Shown here: piece by piece, positions 9,420 to 18,114 of the stretch
Position numbering within the stretch: position 1 is the stretch's first letter
Layout of the letters: the number at the start of each line of letters is the position of its first letter
NCBI RefSeq assembly: GCF_016785095.1
Contig: NZ_JAEKJB010000009.1
Coordinates: forward strand, 124,001-188,000
Source of the DNA: Alloalcanivorax marinus
GTDB lineage: Bacteria; Pseudomonadota; Gammaproteobacteria; Pseudomonadales; Alcanivoracaceae
Length of the DNA: 64,000 bases
Reading direction: 5' to 3'
Translations under genes and position numbers: made by a program
Notes under the pieces: generated by a model
Told to the model about the DNA's origin: nothing
The model's input: the letters and a program-made list of their open reading frames with translations, nothing else
Databases searched by the model: none

Positions 9420-9456
9420 GCCGCCAGCGCCGCTCCGTAGCCTGGATGGTGCTGTT

Positions 9457-9521
9457 GTAGGAGCGACTTCAGTCGCGATGGCTGCTGGCACCACCGTTGA
9501 TCGCGACTGAAGCAACCCTCC
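9457..9521. repeat. REP-type inverted pair (REPIN) between convergent genes
   Basis: The short REP unit GTAGGAGCGACTTCAGTCGC lies at 9457-9478 on the plus strand and a degenerate inverted copy (TCGCGACTGAAGC) starts at 9501. The unit has the GTAG head and the GCGAC/GTCGC stem typical of REP elements mobilised by RAYT transposases. It sits between the end of the mechanosensitive channel gene and the end of the convergent anchored-protein gene. Confidence 0.8.
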
Positions 9522-9532
9522 GGCCAGGCGGA

Positions 9533-10126
9533 TTAGTCCGTCGGCGCCAGCCCGGGGAACCGGGACAGCAATTCCTGACGGCGGGCTTTCAAGCCTTCCA
9601 GCTTGCGCCGCCCCTCCGCCAGTTGCTCCGGCGGCAGCCCGTCCCGCTCCCCCTGGGCCACCAGTGCCTCCAGCTCGCCAATGCGCCGCTGGGAAGCGGC
9701 CATGAAGGACGCGTACACCGCCATTCTTTCCCCCTGCTCATAGCGGCTGTAAAGCTCCGGGTCGTCGAGCACCTCCTGGGGCGGCGGCACCCGGGGTTCC
9801 CGGGGAGCCACCGGCGGAGTACGCGAATCGCCATCGCGACGTGCTCGCCGCAGCGACTCCGCCGCCGCCGGCCGCACCCGGGGCGCGATCACCGCGTCCA
9901 CCCCTGGCGCCTGCCTGGCATCGGAGGGCGCCGGCGACGGCGCCGGAGGCACTTCGGAGACCAACACCGGCGCCGCCGGGGCCAACACGGGCGGCGGCCC
10001 CTCCGCCGTGTCGGCGGCGACCGGCGCGGCCACCGCCGGCGGCGGCGCCGGATCGCCGGGCCACCACATCGCCGCCGCCGCCAGCACCGCCAGCGCCGCC
10101 GCCATCGCTACCGCCAGGCGTATCAC
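9533..10126 (-). CDS. membrane-anchored, Ala/Pro-linker helical protein (foldase-like architecture), function unknown
   Basis: 197 residues from a GTG at 10126 that overlaps the upstream stop as GTGA. There is one N-terminal membrane segment (LAVAMAAALAVLAAAAMWW), then about 90 residues of Ala/Pro-rich linker, then a C-terminal, probably helical domain beginning at DDPELYSRYEQGERMAVY and ending with a Glu/Arg coiled-coil-like helix. No family was recognised. The layout (anchor, Ala/Pro linker, helical periplasmic domain) is that of lipase-specific foldases, and it is the last gene of a coupled trio with a secreted enzyme and a parvulin-like protein. It is shorter than known Lif proteins (about 280-340 residues) and lacks a recognisable Lif motif, so this is a structural analogy only. 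Confidence 0.6.
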   Translation of the reverse strand: MIRLAVAMAAALAVLAAAAMWWPGDPAPPPAVAAPVAADTAEGPPPVLAPAAPVLVSEVPPAPSPAPSDARQAPGVDAVIAPRVRPAAAESLRRARRDGDSRTPPVAPREPRVPPPQEVLDDPELYSRYEQGERMAVYASFMAASQRRIGELEALVAQGERDGLPPEQLAEGRRKLEGLKARRQELLSRFPGLAPTD

Positions 10127-11466
10127 AGCGCCTCCGCGTGAAAGCGCACGCCAGCGGACGCATGGCGCCGCGCCAGGCCGGTGCGTAACCGCTCCTGAAG
10201 GCGCTCCCGGGCCAGCACCCGTGATGCCTGATAACGCACCGCCTCGCTGTCGGCGGCCTGGAAGCCCTCCTGGCGCCGGTCCACCCGAAGGATCACCCAA
10301 CGCGCCTGCCCCGGCACCCGGGCCGGCGGCGACACCGCGCCCTGTTGCAACGTGAACGCGAAGCCGACCAGCCAGGCATCCTCGCCGTCACCGCGCTCCA
10401 GCCAGGCCGGCTTCCGGTAGACCACGCCTTCCTGGTCCGCGTAAGCCTCCGCCAGTTCCGGCAGGCTGGCGCCGCCATCAAGGCGGGCCCGCGCTTCGTC
10501 GGCGAGCGCCTGGGTGGGAAGATACAGACGCGCCGCGCGCACCTTCTCCACGCGCCGGAAATGATCCCGGTGCAGTTGGTAGTAACGGCGGATTTCCTTG
10601 TCGGAAATGCCGTCGGCCACTTCCCGCAGCCGGGTGTTGTCGTCGTGGGGGTCGTCGCTGAGCCCCAGGGTGCGAATCAGGGCACGCTGGTCCAGGCGGT
10701 CAAGCACCAATTGCCGCACCCAGGCCCGTTCCTCCTCCTCCAGCGGCGAGCGCCGCTCGAACCAGTCCAGCACGAAGGCGCGGCGCACCCAGTCATCGGC
10801 GGCATTCGCCATGGCCAGGGTGTCCAGGTTATGGAAGCGGGTTTTCAGGGCGATGTTCTGGGCATCGTAGAGATCGGCCAGGGTCAGTTGCCGGGGCCCG
10901 GCGGCGGGGAAGCGATATTCCGCCACCACCCAGGCCCGGGCCGCCCGGCGCTGGGCCGGGTTGAGGGTCTGGCGCAGCCCGGAATCGGCGCTGAGAATCG
11001 GCCTCAGGGCCTTGCGGTCCAGGTTCAGCTCCCCTTGCAGGGCGTCCAGTGGCGAGGCCCAGCCACTGGCGGTCAGCGCCGCCGCCAGCTCATCGCGATA
11101 GGCGACCCGGATCAAGGCGGCGGTATCCCGGTCGACGCGGGTGGCGCGGTTGTAGCCCACCCGGGCCGGCTCCGCTCCGGCGGCATGGTTCTGCCGGTAC
11201 CACTCGCCCATCAGATGAATGTCCACCAGGTTTTCCAGCACCTGCAGCGGCTCCACGGCGGGGTCGTGCATCCGCGCCGACGCCAGAAACACGTCCAGCA
11301 CCGGGCGGGTCAGCGCGACGCCGTCCACTTCCGCCACCACCCGCGCGTCCCTTGGCGTGGCGCTCGCCAGCGCCGCCATCAGCAACGCGGCCATCGACAG
11401 CGCGGTCATCGACAGCGCCGCCAGAAACCGGCCCCGGCGGCGCGCGTGTCGCAAGCACCCGGTCAC
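10123..11466 (-). CDS. periplasmic PpiC/parvulin-like peptidyl-prolyl isomerase-related protein
   Basis: 447 residues with an N-terminal hydrophobic signal/anchor ending near ALASA. The N-terminal half resembles the helical chaperone part of SurA/PpiD-like proteins (VVAEVDGVALTRPVLDVFL). The segment from about residue 290 (VEKVRAARLYLPTQALADEARARL) to about 390 (WVILRVDRRQEG) matches the layout of a parvulin domain, though several usual active-site residues are not obvious, so it may be a chaperone rather than an enzyme. The GTG start at 11466 overlaps the upstream TGA as GTGA and its own stop overlaps the next GTG in the same way. Cotranslation with a secreted phospholipase-like enzyme suggests a dedicated folding helper. 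Confidence 0.65.
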   Translation of the reverse strand: MTGCLRHARRRGRFLAALSMTALSMAALLMAALASATPRDARVVAEVDGVALTRPVLDVFLASARMHDPAVEPLQVLENLVDIHLMGEWYRQNHAAGAEPARVGYNRATRVDRDTAALIRVAYRDELAAALTASGWASPLDALQGELNLDRKALRPILSADSGLRQTLNPAQRRAARAWVVAEYRFPAAGPRQLTLADLYDAQNIALKTRFHNLDTLAMANAADDWVRRAFVLDWFERRSPLEEEERAWVRQLVLDRLDQRALIRTLGLSDDPHDDNTRLREVADGISDKEIRRYYQLHRDHFRRVEKVRAARLYLPTQALADEARARLDGGASLPELAEAYADQEGVVYRKPAWLERGDGEDAWLVGFAFTLQQGAVSPPARVPGQARWVILRVDRRQEGFQAADSEAVRYQASRVLARERLQERLRTGLARRHASAGVRFHAEAL

Positions 11467-12482
11467 TGGGTCAACTGCGCGGAGGCATGGCCCAGCAGGT
11501 GTACCACCATGGCGATGGCGTGGGGCACCACCACCCGGCCCACCTGTACCCGATCGGTATGGTCGGTGCTGGACAGCACCAGGCTTCCGTTGGCGTAGGC
11601 GATATCACCGCCCTGGGTGAGCAGCGGGCGGATATCCGTGGTACCGCTGCCGGGGGCGGTGAAGCTGGACAGCGCCTGGGTCACCAGGGTTTCGTCGTTA
11701 AGGTCCTCGCTGTCGTAATAATCGGCCACCCAGCCTTCCCAACCGCTGTGGTTAAGCGCCGAGGTGGTCCACACATGGTGCGGCTGCACCACGTCGGTGG
11801 CGTGCAGCGCATAACCCAGGCTCTGCGCGGTGGGATTGGCCAGGAACTGGTCGTACCAGTACTGGGCCAGGTTATCCAGCGGCTGGAAAGGCATTTCCTC
11901 GAAGTCATCGTACATGGATTTCGAGGAGGTGGTGCCCTGCCGGTAATTGGCCTCGGTGATGCCGTAGGTGTTGTATTCGGAGTCGTCGTTGGACCACCAG
12001 CCCGTCATGCCGCCGGGGCCATCGTCCATGTAGTCCCCCACCAGCCAGGCGGCGGCCAGATTGTCGATGTCGCCGGACACGGTGAGCTTGTCGTAGTTGT
12101 AACCGCCCAGGTCGTTGCCGTGCACGTCCGGCCCGCGGGTGTGATTCTGGAAGTGCCAGTAGGAGGTGTAGTTGACCAGCGAGCTGCCGGCGTTGAACAC
12201 CGGTGCGTAGACGCAATCGCCGGTGATGGCGCCGCAGAAATAGGTGTCCTGGAAATCGTCCACGTCGTAGGCGCTCTGACCAAGCACCTGGGCGAACTGG
12301 GCCACGGTATAGCCGGCGGCGCTGGCCACCGCCTGCAGGTCGGCGTAGCCGGTGGTCTGCGGATGGGCCTGCATGTAGGCCACCGCGTCTTCCACCAGAC
12401 GGCGATGGGTCTCTTGCTTGAAGGCTTGGGCGGTGGGGCAAACACAGGCCACGGCCAGCAAACCGATGAGCATCCGTTTCAT
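11463..12482 (-). CDS. secreted zinc-dependent phospholipase C / S1-P1 nuclease-fold protein
   Basis: 339 residues from ATG 12482, behind a strong GGGAGGGAG. A signal peptide ends at AQA. The mature protein begins FKQETHRRLVEDAV, placing a conserved His at the front as in zinc phospholipases C, and has YWHFQNHTRG and LGYALHATDVVQPHH (about residues 220-235), the His/Asp-rich signature of the phospholipase C/P1 nuclease fold that binds a trinuclear zinc site. Probable action is on phospholipids or nucleic acids outside the inner membrane. It is the first gene of a GTGA-coupled trio. Substrate (phospholipid or nucleic acid) cannot be settled here. Confidence 0.75.
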   Translation of the reverse strand: MKRMLIGLLAVACVCPTAQAFKQETHRRLVEDAVAYMQAHPQTTGYADLQAVASAAGYTVAQFAQVLGQSAYDVDDFQDTYFCGAITGDCVYAPVFNAGSSLVNYTSYWHFQNHTRGPDVHGNDLGGYNYDKLTVSGDIDNLAAAWLVGDYMDDGPGGMTGWWSNDDSEYNTYGITEANYRQGTTSSKSMYDDFEEMPFQPLDNLAQYWYDQFLANPTAQSLGYALHATDVVQPHHVWTTSALNHSGWEGWVADYYDSEDLNDETLVTQALSSFTAPGSGTTDIRPLLTQGGDIAYANGSLVLSSTDHTDRVQVGRVVVPHAIAMVVHLLGHASAQLTQ

Positions 12483-12577
12483 GACTCCCTCCCTGGGATG
12501 TTGTTTTTGGTATGCCCGTCCTATACAGGCGTAATTCGGTCCACGCTTCAATTGTTCATCCGCGACAACCGCCTTCA

Positions 12578-12597
12578 CGCGGCCCTTCCGGGCCGCG
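12578..12597 (-). terminator. GC hairpin after the phosphoesterase gene
   Basis: A perfect 8-bp stem (CGCGGCCC with GGGCCGCG) closes a 4-base loop 12 bp beyond the stop of the minus-strand phosphoesterase gene. No U-run follows on the minus strand, so termination may be weak or factor-assisted. The remaining DNA to 12483 must hold the promoter of the phospholipase trio; no consensus promoter stood out. Confidence 0.4.
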
Positions 12598-12608
12598 CGA
12601 CGGCCACC

Positions 12609-14546
12609 TCAGTTGACGATCGAGAACTGGTCGAACAATTGCACCTCACCGTTCAGGTCGGCGGGGTCGAACACATAACTTTTCACCAGCCCGGTGTCGG
12701 TTTCGAGAATGGAAAACACGCTAAGGTCGTTGCTGGCCACGAACGGCAAATCCGGATAGCTGTCGTTCTCCCAGCTCATCGGACTGAACTCACTGGGCAG
12801 GGCCATGACACGTCCCTGGGGATCGCCATTGGGAGCATAGTCGTCGATGCTCCAGCGCGGGTTCGGACCCTTCACGTCGTCCCAGAAATCGGCGCCGCTG
12901 GAACGCACATCCTTGGTGTAGTTGCCGGTGTTGTCCTGGTAGTAGGCCCCGTAGCTATTGCCCACGTTGGAGCTTTCCAGATAGTGCATGCCTTCCACCT
13001 CGGCGCGATTCCAAAGATGGGAGTGGCCGATGTGTACCAGATCGACGCCGTTTTCGATCAGCAGTGGCTCGATGTCGCGGTACCAGACGTCTTCTTCCAG
13101 GGGGTACTGATAACGGACTTCGCTGAGAGCGGCGGAATCCAGACGCGGGCGCACCTGCTGCTGCCACTGCTCCGCGCTGATCGGGAACGGCAGTTCGGTG
13201 ATGACTTCCTCGCCGTTTTCGACTTCCACCAGCTGCATCACCGGCTCGGCGAGCACCGGCACGGTGTTGTCGCCGAGGCCGAATACGCCCTGGTGCGCCA
13301 TGACCACCTTGTAGCGGGCCTGCTTGAAGGCATCGCTTTGCAGCACCTCTTGCAGCCAACGGTACTGTTCCGACTCCTTGTCGAAACGCTCGAAGATGAA
13401 CTCGCCAAACCCCCAGGCTTCCGGATTTTCCAGTTCACTCAGGGTTTCCACGAACTTGCTATTGCCGGTGCCGCTGACGCTCCAGGATCGCCAGATCCGC
13501 GAGACATTCATGGAGATCAGGAACACATCGCCGAACGCCACCGCGTAATAATCCTCGCCGGCGGGACCGTCGTCGGGGAAGCTGAACATTTCCCGGTAGC
13601 TTTCATGATTGTGGGAATGGTCTGCGATCCAGCGGGCTTTGATGTCCGCGTCGCCGCTGGGATTGACCTCGTCCTTGAGCTGCTCATAGGCGATGCCGGC
13701 GTACCAGCGCGGCTGCGGGTCACCGAACGCGCCGCCGAGGGTGTAATCGCTGTCGGCGCTACCGTCATGGGTATAGCGGCCCATCACCTCATGGTTGCCA
13801 ATGGTGGCGAACAGCGGAACGTGCTGCAGAATCTCACCACCGGTGTAGGGGTAGCCGGGCAGGAATTCCTGATAGCGCCCCTGCAGGGTTGGGAAGAAGG
13901 CGGGCGCGTTGTCGGAGGCCTGATCGAACCACTCGGAGGCACGGTCGGGCACGTTGACCAGATCCCCGGCGAAGAACACCGCGTCCGGTCGGCCCACGGT
14001 CTCCACCACTTTCTGATAATTGGCGGCGGCGTTCTTTTTCAGTTGCAGATCGGAGGTGAGCAGAATCTTCAAGGGCTGGTTTTTCCCCGGCGCCGGCGCC
14101 AGCGAGAAGCTATCGCTGGTAAGGGTATGGCCGTTTTCGTCGGTACTGGATACGTGGTATTCCAGGCGCTCCCCCGGCGCCAGCCCGGCGGCGATGGCTT
14201 CATGGCGGTACACCGGTCGCTCCGTGATGCCTTCGTAGCTCTTGCCGAACTGCTTGGAGGAGGCGTCCTCCATCATGCGCGACATCTTGAAGGTGTCCGC
14301 CTCCGCGCTACGGCCATCGCCATAATGAAGCGTGTGCGCCTTGCCGGCGAAGCTGGTGAACCAGACCACGTGGACGGAATCGGCATCGGGCATTTGCAGG
14401 AAAGGATCGGTGATGAAGCGGTTTTCCTGATTCACCTCCACCGGCACCTCGGTGATTACCTCCACGCGCTCCTCATCATCGGAGCAACCAGACAGAGCCA
14501 GGGCGCCCGAAAGCGCCATCAGAACCGGCAAGAACGACCCGCGCAT
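12609..14546 (-). CDS. lipoprotein calcineurin-like metallophosphoesterase (purple acid phosphatase type)
   Basis: 645 residues from ATG 14546 with GGAGAA upstream. A lipobox GALALSGC gives a lipidated Cys. Residues about 40-155 look like the fibronectin-like N-terminal domain of purple acid phosphatases. The dimetal site follows: KILLTSDLQLK (Asp, with Gln where the first His usually is), VFFAGDLVN, ATIGNHEVMG, VVMAHQGVFG and VHIGHSHLW. It probably hydrolyses phosphate esters on the periplasmic face or cell surface, a role that suits phosphate scavenging. It is transcribed divergently from uup. The missing first-motif His may alter metal use. Confidence 0.8.
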   Translation of the reverse strand: MRGSFLPVLMALSGALALSGCSDDEERVEVITEVPVEVNQENRFITDPFLQMPDADSVHVVWFTSFAGKAHTLHYGDGRSAEADTFKMSRMMEDASSKQFGKSYEGITERPVYRHEAIAAGLAPGERLEYHVSSTDENGHTLTSDSFSLAPAPGKNQPLKILLTSDLQLKKNAAANYQKVVETVGRPDAVFFAGDLVNVPDRASEWFDQASDNAPAFFPTLQGRYQEFLPGYPYTGGEILQHVPLFATIGNHEVMGRYTHDGSADSDYTLGGAFGDPQPRWYAGIAYEQLKDEVNPSGDADIKARWIADHSHNHESYREMFSFPDDGPAGEDYYAVAFGDVFLISMNVSRIWRSWSVSGTGNSKFVETLSELENPEAWGFGEFIFERFDKESEQYRWLQEVLQSDAFKQARYKVVMAHQGVFGLGDNTVPVLAEPVMQLVEVENGEEVITELPFPISAEQWQQQVRPRLDSAALSEVRYQYPLEEDVWYRDIEPLLIENGVDLVHIGHSHLWNRAEVEGMHYLESSNVGNSYGAYYQDNTGNYTKDVRSSGADFWDDVKGPNPRWSIDDYAPNGDPQGRVMALPSEFSPMSWENDSYPDLPFVASNDLSVFSILETDTGLVKSYVFDPADLNGEVQLFDQFSIVN

Positions 14547-14719
14547 TATCCATTCTCCTGGAAATAAAAGACCGGGACATGCTGAAGGCGACACATGACA
14601 GAACCGTTGAGATTCGATGACGCCCCCGCGATTCCGTGCGCCGGTTCACAGCACCACTTCAAGGCCCGCAAGGTGTTACACTGGCGGCTTTCCCAATGAC
14701 CGCGAATCGCGCCCATTAC

Positions 14720-16633
14720 ATGCCTCTTATTACCCTTCGTGATCTCGACCTCCATTACGGCGAGCAACCCTTGCTCGACAAGGTGAACCTGGCCATCGAA
14801 CCCGGCGAGCGGCTGTGTCTGGTGGGCCGCAACGGCACCGGCAAGTCGACCCTGTTCAAGGTGCTCACCGGCGAGCAGCAGGCCGACGACGGCCAGATTG
14901 AGACCGCCCGCGAACTGACCGTGGCGCGCCTGGAACAGGAAGTCCCGGACGATCAGGATCACAGCGTCCATGACATGGTGGCCGGTGGCCTCGGCGAGCT
15001 GGGCGAGCTGCTCAACGAGCACGACCGCCTGAGCCGCGCCCTGGCCAACGGCGACGAAGACGCCATGGCGCGCTTCGAATCGCTCAACGACCAGATCGAG
15101 GCACGCGGCGCCTGGCAGCTGTTCCAGCGTGTGGAGACGGTGCTCTCCAAGCTCAAGCTGGACGGCGAGGTGGCCTTCGCCGGCCTCTCCGGGGGCATGA
15201 AGCGCCGCGTGCTGCTGGCCCGGGCCCTGGTGCGCGAGCCGGACATCCTGCTGCTCGACGAGCCCACCAACCACCTGGATCTGGACAGCATCCGCTGGCT
15301 GGAGAGCTTCCTGAAAAGCTACCCGGCGACCCTGGTGTTCATCTCCCACGACCGCGCCTTCATCCGCGCGCTGGCGACCCGCATCATCGAGCTGGACCGG
15401 GGCCATCTGACCAGCTGGCCCGGGGACTACGACAAGTACCTGGCCGGCAAACAGGCGGCGCTGGACAACGAGGAACGCGCCAACGCCGAGTTCGACAAGA
15501 AGCTGAGCCAGGAGGAGCGCTGGATACGCCAGGGCATCAAGGCCCGGCGCACCCGCAACGAAGGCCGCGTGCGCGCCCTCAAGAGCCTGCGCGAGCAGTT
15601 CGCCCAGCGCCGCAACCGCCAAGGCACCGCGGGCCTGGAAATCCAGCAGGGCGACAGCTCCGGCAAGGTGGTGATCGAGGCCGAGCACCTGGCCTGCGAA
15701 CTGGGCGGCAAGCGTATCCTGGAGGATTTCTCGTTGACCGTGATGCGCGGCGACCGCATCGGTGTGCTGGGCCCCAATGGCTGTGGCAAGTCCACGTTGA
15801 TCCGCCTGCTGCTGGGCCGGCTCGAGCCGGAACGGGGCACGGTAAAGTCGGGCACCCAGCTTCAGGTGGCTTACTTCGACCAACTGCGCGACACCCTGGA
15901 CGGCGACAAGAGCGTGCTCGACAACCTGGCGGAAGGCTCCGACGTGGTGGAGATCAACGGTCGCAAGAAGCACGTCATGGGCTACCTGCAGGATTTCCTG
16001 TTCGAGCCGGCCCGGGCCCGCCAGCCGGTGCGCTCGCTGTCCGGCGGCGAGCGCAACCGGCTGCTGCTGGCCAAGCTGTTCACCCGGCCATTCAACCTGC
16101 TGGTGCTGGACGAACCGACCAACGACCTGGACGTGGAAACCCTGGAGCTGCTGGAAGAACAGCTGGTGAACTACCAGGGCACCCTGCTGCTGGTCAGCCA
16201 TGACCGGGAATTCATCGACAATGTGGTTACCTCCACCCTGGTGTTCGAGGGCGACGGTGACCCCCGCGTCTATGTGGGCGGCTACCAGGACTGGCTACGG
16301 CAGCGTCCGGAACCGGCGCCGACGGAAAACGTCAAACCCGCCGCCGCGCCGCAAACGGAAAGCAAGGTAAAAAACACGCTGGCGCCCGCGCCGGAACAGG
16401 CCGGAGCCCGTAAGCTGACCTACAAGGAACAGCTCGAGCTGAAGGCGCTACCCGAGAAGATCGAAGCCCTGGAGGCCGAGCTTGACGCCGCCCAGGCGCG
16501 GCTTGCCGACCCGGACTTCTACAAGGGGCCGGCGCAGGACATCGCCGCCGCCCAGCGCCAGTTGCAGACGCTGGAGCAGGCGCTCAACGACCACTACGGC
16601 CGCTGGGAGGAACTGGACCAGCGACCGTCATAG
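14720..16633 (+). CDS. uup: ABC-F ATPase Uup
   Basis: 637 residues, the family length. There are two ATPase domains: Walker A GRNGTGKST near residue 38 with signature LSGGMKRRVLLARAL near 155, and Walker A GPNGCGKST near 351 with LSGGERNRLLLAKL near 440. A linker of the ABC-F type lies between them. The C-terminal Lys/Glu/Ala-rich coiled coil from about residue 560 (TYKEQLELKALPEKI) is the Uup hallmark, linked to DNA/branched-structure binding. ABC-F proteins act on the ribosome; Uup also limits transposon precise excision in E. coli. The start ATG 14720 begins MPLITLRDLDLHYG, the expected first strand. A possible -10 TACACT lies at 14677-14682. Confidence 0.9.
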   Translation: MPLITLRDLDLHYGEQPLLDKVNLAIEPGERLCLVGRNGTGKSTLFKVLTGEQQADDGQIETARELTVARLEQEVPDDQDHSVHDMVAGGLGELGELLNEHDRLSRALANGDEDAMARFESLNDQIEARGAWQLFQRVETVLSKLKLDGEVAFAGLSGGMKRRVLLARALVREPDILLLDEPTNHLDLDSIRWLESFLKSYPATLVFISHDRAFIRALATRIIELDRGHLTSWPGDYDKYLAGKQAALDNEERANAEFDKKLSQEERWIRQGIKARRTRNEGRVRALKSLREQFAQRRNRQGTAGLEIQQGDSSGKVVIEAEHLACELGGKRILEDFSLTVMRGDRIGVLGPNGCGKSTLIRLLLGRLEPERGTVKSGTQLQVAYFDQLRDTLDGDKSVLDNLAEGSDVVEINGRKKHVMGYLQDFLFEPARARQPVRSLSGGERNRLLLAKLFTRPFNLLVLDEPTNDLDVETLELLEEQLVNYQGTLLLVSHDREFIDNVVTSTLVFEGDGDPRVYVGGYQDWLRQRPEPAPTENVKPAAAPQTESKVKNTLAPAPEQAGARKLTYKEQLELKALPEKIEALEAELDAAQARLADPDFYKGPAQDIAAAQRQLQTLEQALNDHYGRWEELDQRPS

Positions 16634-16635
16634 CA

Positions 16636-16654
16636 GGCCCGGTGATCCCGGGCC
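16636..16654 (+). terminator. GC-rich hairpin between uup and the next gene
   Basis: A 7-bp perfect stem (GGCCCGG/CCGGGCC) with a 5-base loop begins 2 bases after the uup stop and ends just before the next Shine-Dalgarno. No U-run follows, so it may stabilise the uup 3' end or reduce read-through rather than terminate. Confidence 0.4.
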
Positions 16655-16672
16655 GCGAGGAGGATGTGTTTC

Positions 16673-18016
16673 GTGCCCAGGCAACCGCTCAAGAACATCG
16701 CCATCACCCTCTCCCTGCTGGCTCTGGCCGCGCCACTGGCGGCCAATGAGAGTGAGGATGAGGATGGCCGCCACGTGGCCCCCGCCAGCGCCGACCAGGC
16801 GGCACCGCCCGCCGAGGACCCGGATGGCCCGCCGGCGCGCCGTGATGACCATCGCGCCGACGACAACCGTGACGGCGCCGAAAGCCACCCGGCCGCCACC
16901 GGCGAGACTGGCGCCGAGCCGGCCACGCCGCCGGCGCCGGACCCGGTGGCACCGCTGGAACTGCTCGGCCAGAGCGTGCCGGTGGGCACCTTCGACACCC
17001 TCTACTGGACTCCGGACCAGTCCTTCCGCTCCATCGCCACGCCGGTGCCGGTGCTGGTGGCCCACGGCACCCGGCCCGGCCCGCACCTGTGCCTGACCGC
17101 CGCCGTGCATGGCGACGAGTTGAACGGCATCGAAATGGTGCGCCGCCTGATGTACGAGCTCGAACCCGACGAACTGGCGGGCACCGTGGTGGGCGTGCCG
17201 ATCGTCAACCTGGACGGCTTCCGCAACGGCTCGCGCTACCTGAGCGACCGCCGCGACCTGAACCGCTATTTCCCCGGCCGCAAGAACGGCAGCGCCGCCA
17301 GCCGGGTGGCGTATTCCCTGTTCGAGAACATCGTGCGCCATTGCGACTACCTGGTGGACTTGCACACCGGTTCCCAGAAGCGGGTCAACCAGCCGCAGCT
17401 GCGCGCCGACCTGGAAAATCCCCAGGTGGTGGCGTTCGCCAAGCATTTCGGTGGCATGACGGTGCTGCACAGCCCCTCCTCCAGCGGCATGCTGCGCGCC
17501 GCCGCCGTGGACCAGGGCATCGTCGCGGTGACCATGGAAGCCGGCGGCCCCAATCGTCTCGAGGACGACGCCGTGGACTACGGCGTGCAGGCCCTGGAAA
17601 CGCTGCTGGAGAACCTGGACATGCGCAAGGCGAGCCGCTTCTGGGGCGCGCCGCAGCCGGTGTTCTATGAGTCTGAATGGATTCGGGCCGGCCAGGGCGG
17701 CATTCTGCTCTCCGAGGTGGAACTCAACGATCAGGTCAAGAAGGGCCAGATCCTGGGCACCGTCACCGACCCGATCAGCAATACCGGCAGCGCCATCATC
17801 GCCCCCTACGACGGGCGCGTGCTGGGCATGGCGGTGAACCAGGTGGTGCACGCCGGCTTCGCCGCCTACCGCATCGGCGAGGAGAAGAGCGCCGAGGAAG
17901 TGGAAGCCAAAGCGGAGCAGGCCCAGGAACAGGGCGATGCGGATGGCGACGACGAGAACACCGGTGCCGGCGCATCCGCCGAGGAATCGGACCGGCCCGA
18001 CGGCGATACCGAATAG
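16673..18016 (+). CDS. periplasmic succinylglutamate desuccinylase/aspartoacylase-like zinc hydrolase with lipoyl-like tail
   Basis: 447 residues from GTG 16673. The in-frame ATG at 16664 abuts the AGGAGG (16658-16663), whereas 16673 has 9-base spacing. A signal peptide ends at LAAN, followed by about 80 low-complexity Asp/Pro/Ala residues. The M14-type catalytic domain shows TAAVHGDELNGIE (zinc His and Glu), NLDGFRNGSRYLSDRRDLNR, DYLVDLHTGS (zinc His) and a probable catalytic Glu in VTMEAGG. From about residue 345 a biotinyl/lipoyl-like beta domain follows (LLSEVELNDQVKKGQIL), and the end is an acidic tail. AstE is cytoplasmic, so a secreted, extended form probably has another N-acyl or amide substrate. 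Confidence 0.8.
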   Translation: MPRQPLKNIAITLSLLALAAPLAANESEDEDGRHVAPASADQAAPPAEDPDGPPARRDDHRADDNRDGAESHPAATGETGAEPATPPAPDPVAPLELLGQSVPVGTFDTLYWTPDQSFRSIATPVPVLVAHGTRPGPHLCLTAAVHGDELNGIEMVRRLMYELEPDELAGTVVGVPIVNLDGFRNGSRYLSDRRDLNRYFPGRKNGSAASRVAYSLFENIVRHCDYLVDLHTGSQKRVNQPQLRADLENPQVVAFAKHFGGMTVLHSPSSSGMLRAAAVDQGIVAVTMEAGGPNRLEDDAVDYGVQALETLLENLDMRKASRFWGAPQPVFYESEWIRAGQGGILLSEVELNDQVKKGQILGTVTDPISNTGSAIIAPYDGRVLGMAVNQVVHAGFAAYRIGEEKSAEEVEAKAEQAQEQGDADGDDENTGAGASAEESDRPDGDTE

Positions 18017-18029
18017 CAGCCTGGGTGCG

Positions 18030-18109
18030 GATCGCGGCTCAAGCGGTAAGCCGCCCGGGCGCTCCTACGGTACGTCTAACACTGCTGTAGGAGCGGCTTC
18101 AGCCGCGAT
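18030..18109. repeat. REPIN pairing a long-type REP with a short-type REP
   Basis: The minus strand at 18030-18068 carries the 39-bp long form of the repeat (GTAGGAGCG, then an inner GCGG/CCGC hairpin, then CCGCGATC). The plus strand at 18087-18109 carries the short form GTAGGAGCGGCTTCAGCCGC plus GAT. The pair lies between the convergent hydrolase and TetR genes, 5 bp from the TetR stop. Confidence 0.75.
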
Positions 18110-18114
18110 GGCTT

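Noticed and set aside
11049..14567. A 1172-codon plus-strand frame opposite the phospholipase-like and phosphoesterase genes
   Set aside because: It crosses two real genes on the other strand; composition is that of an antisense GC-rich frame.
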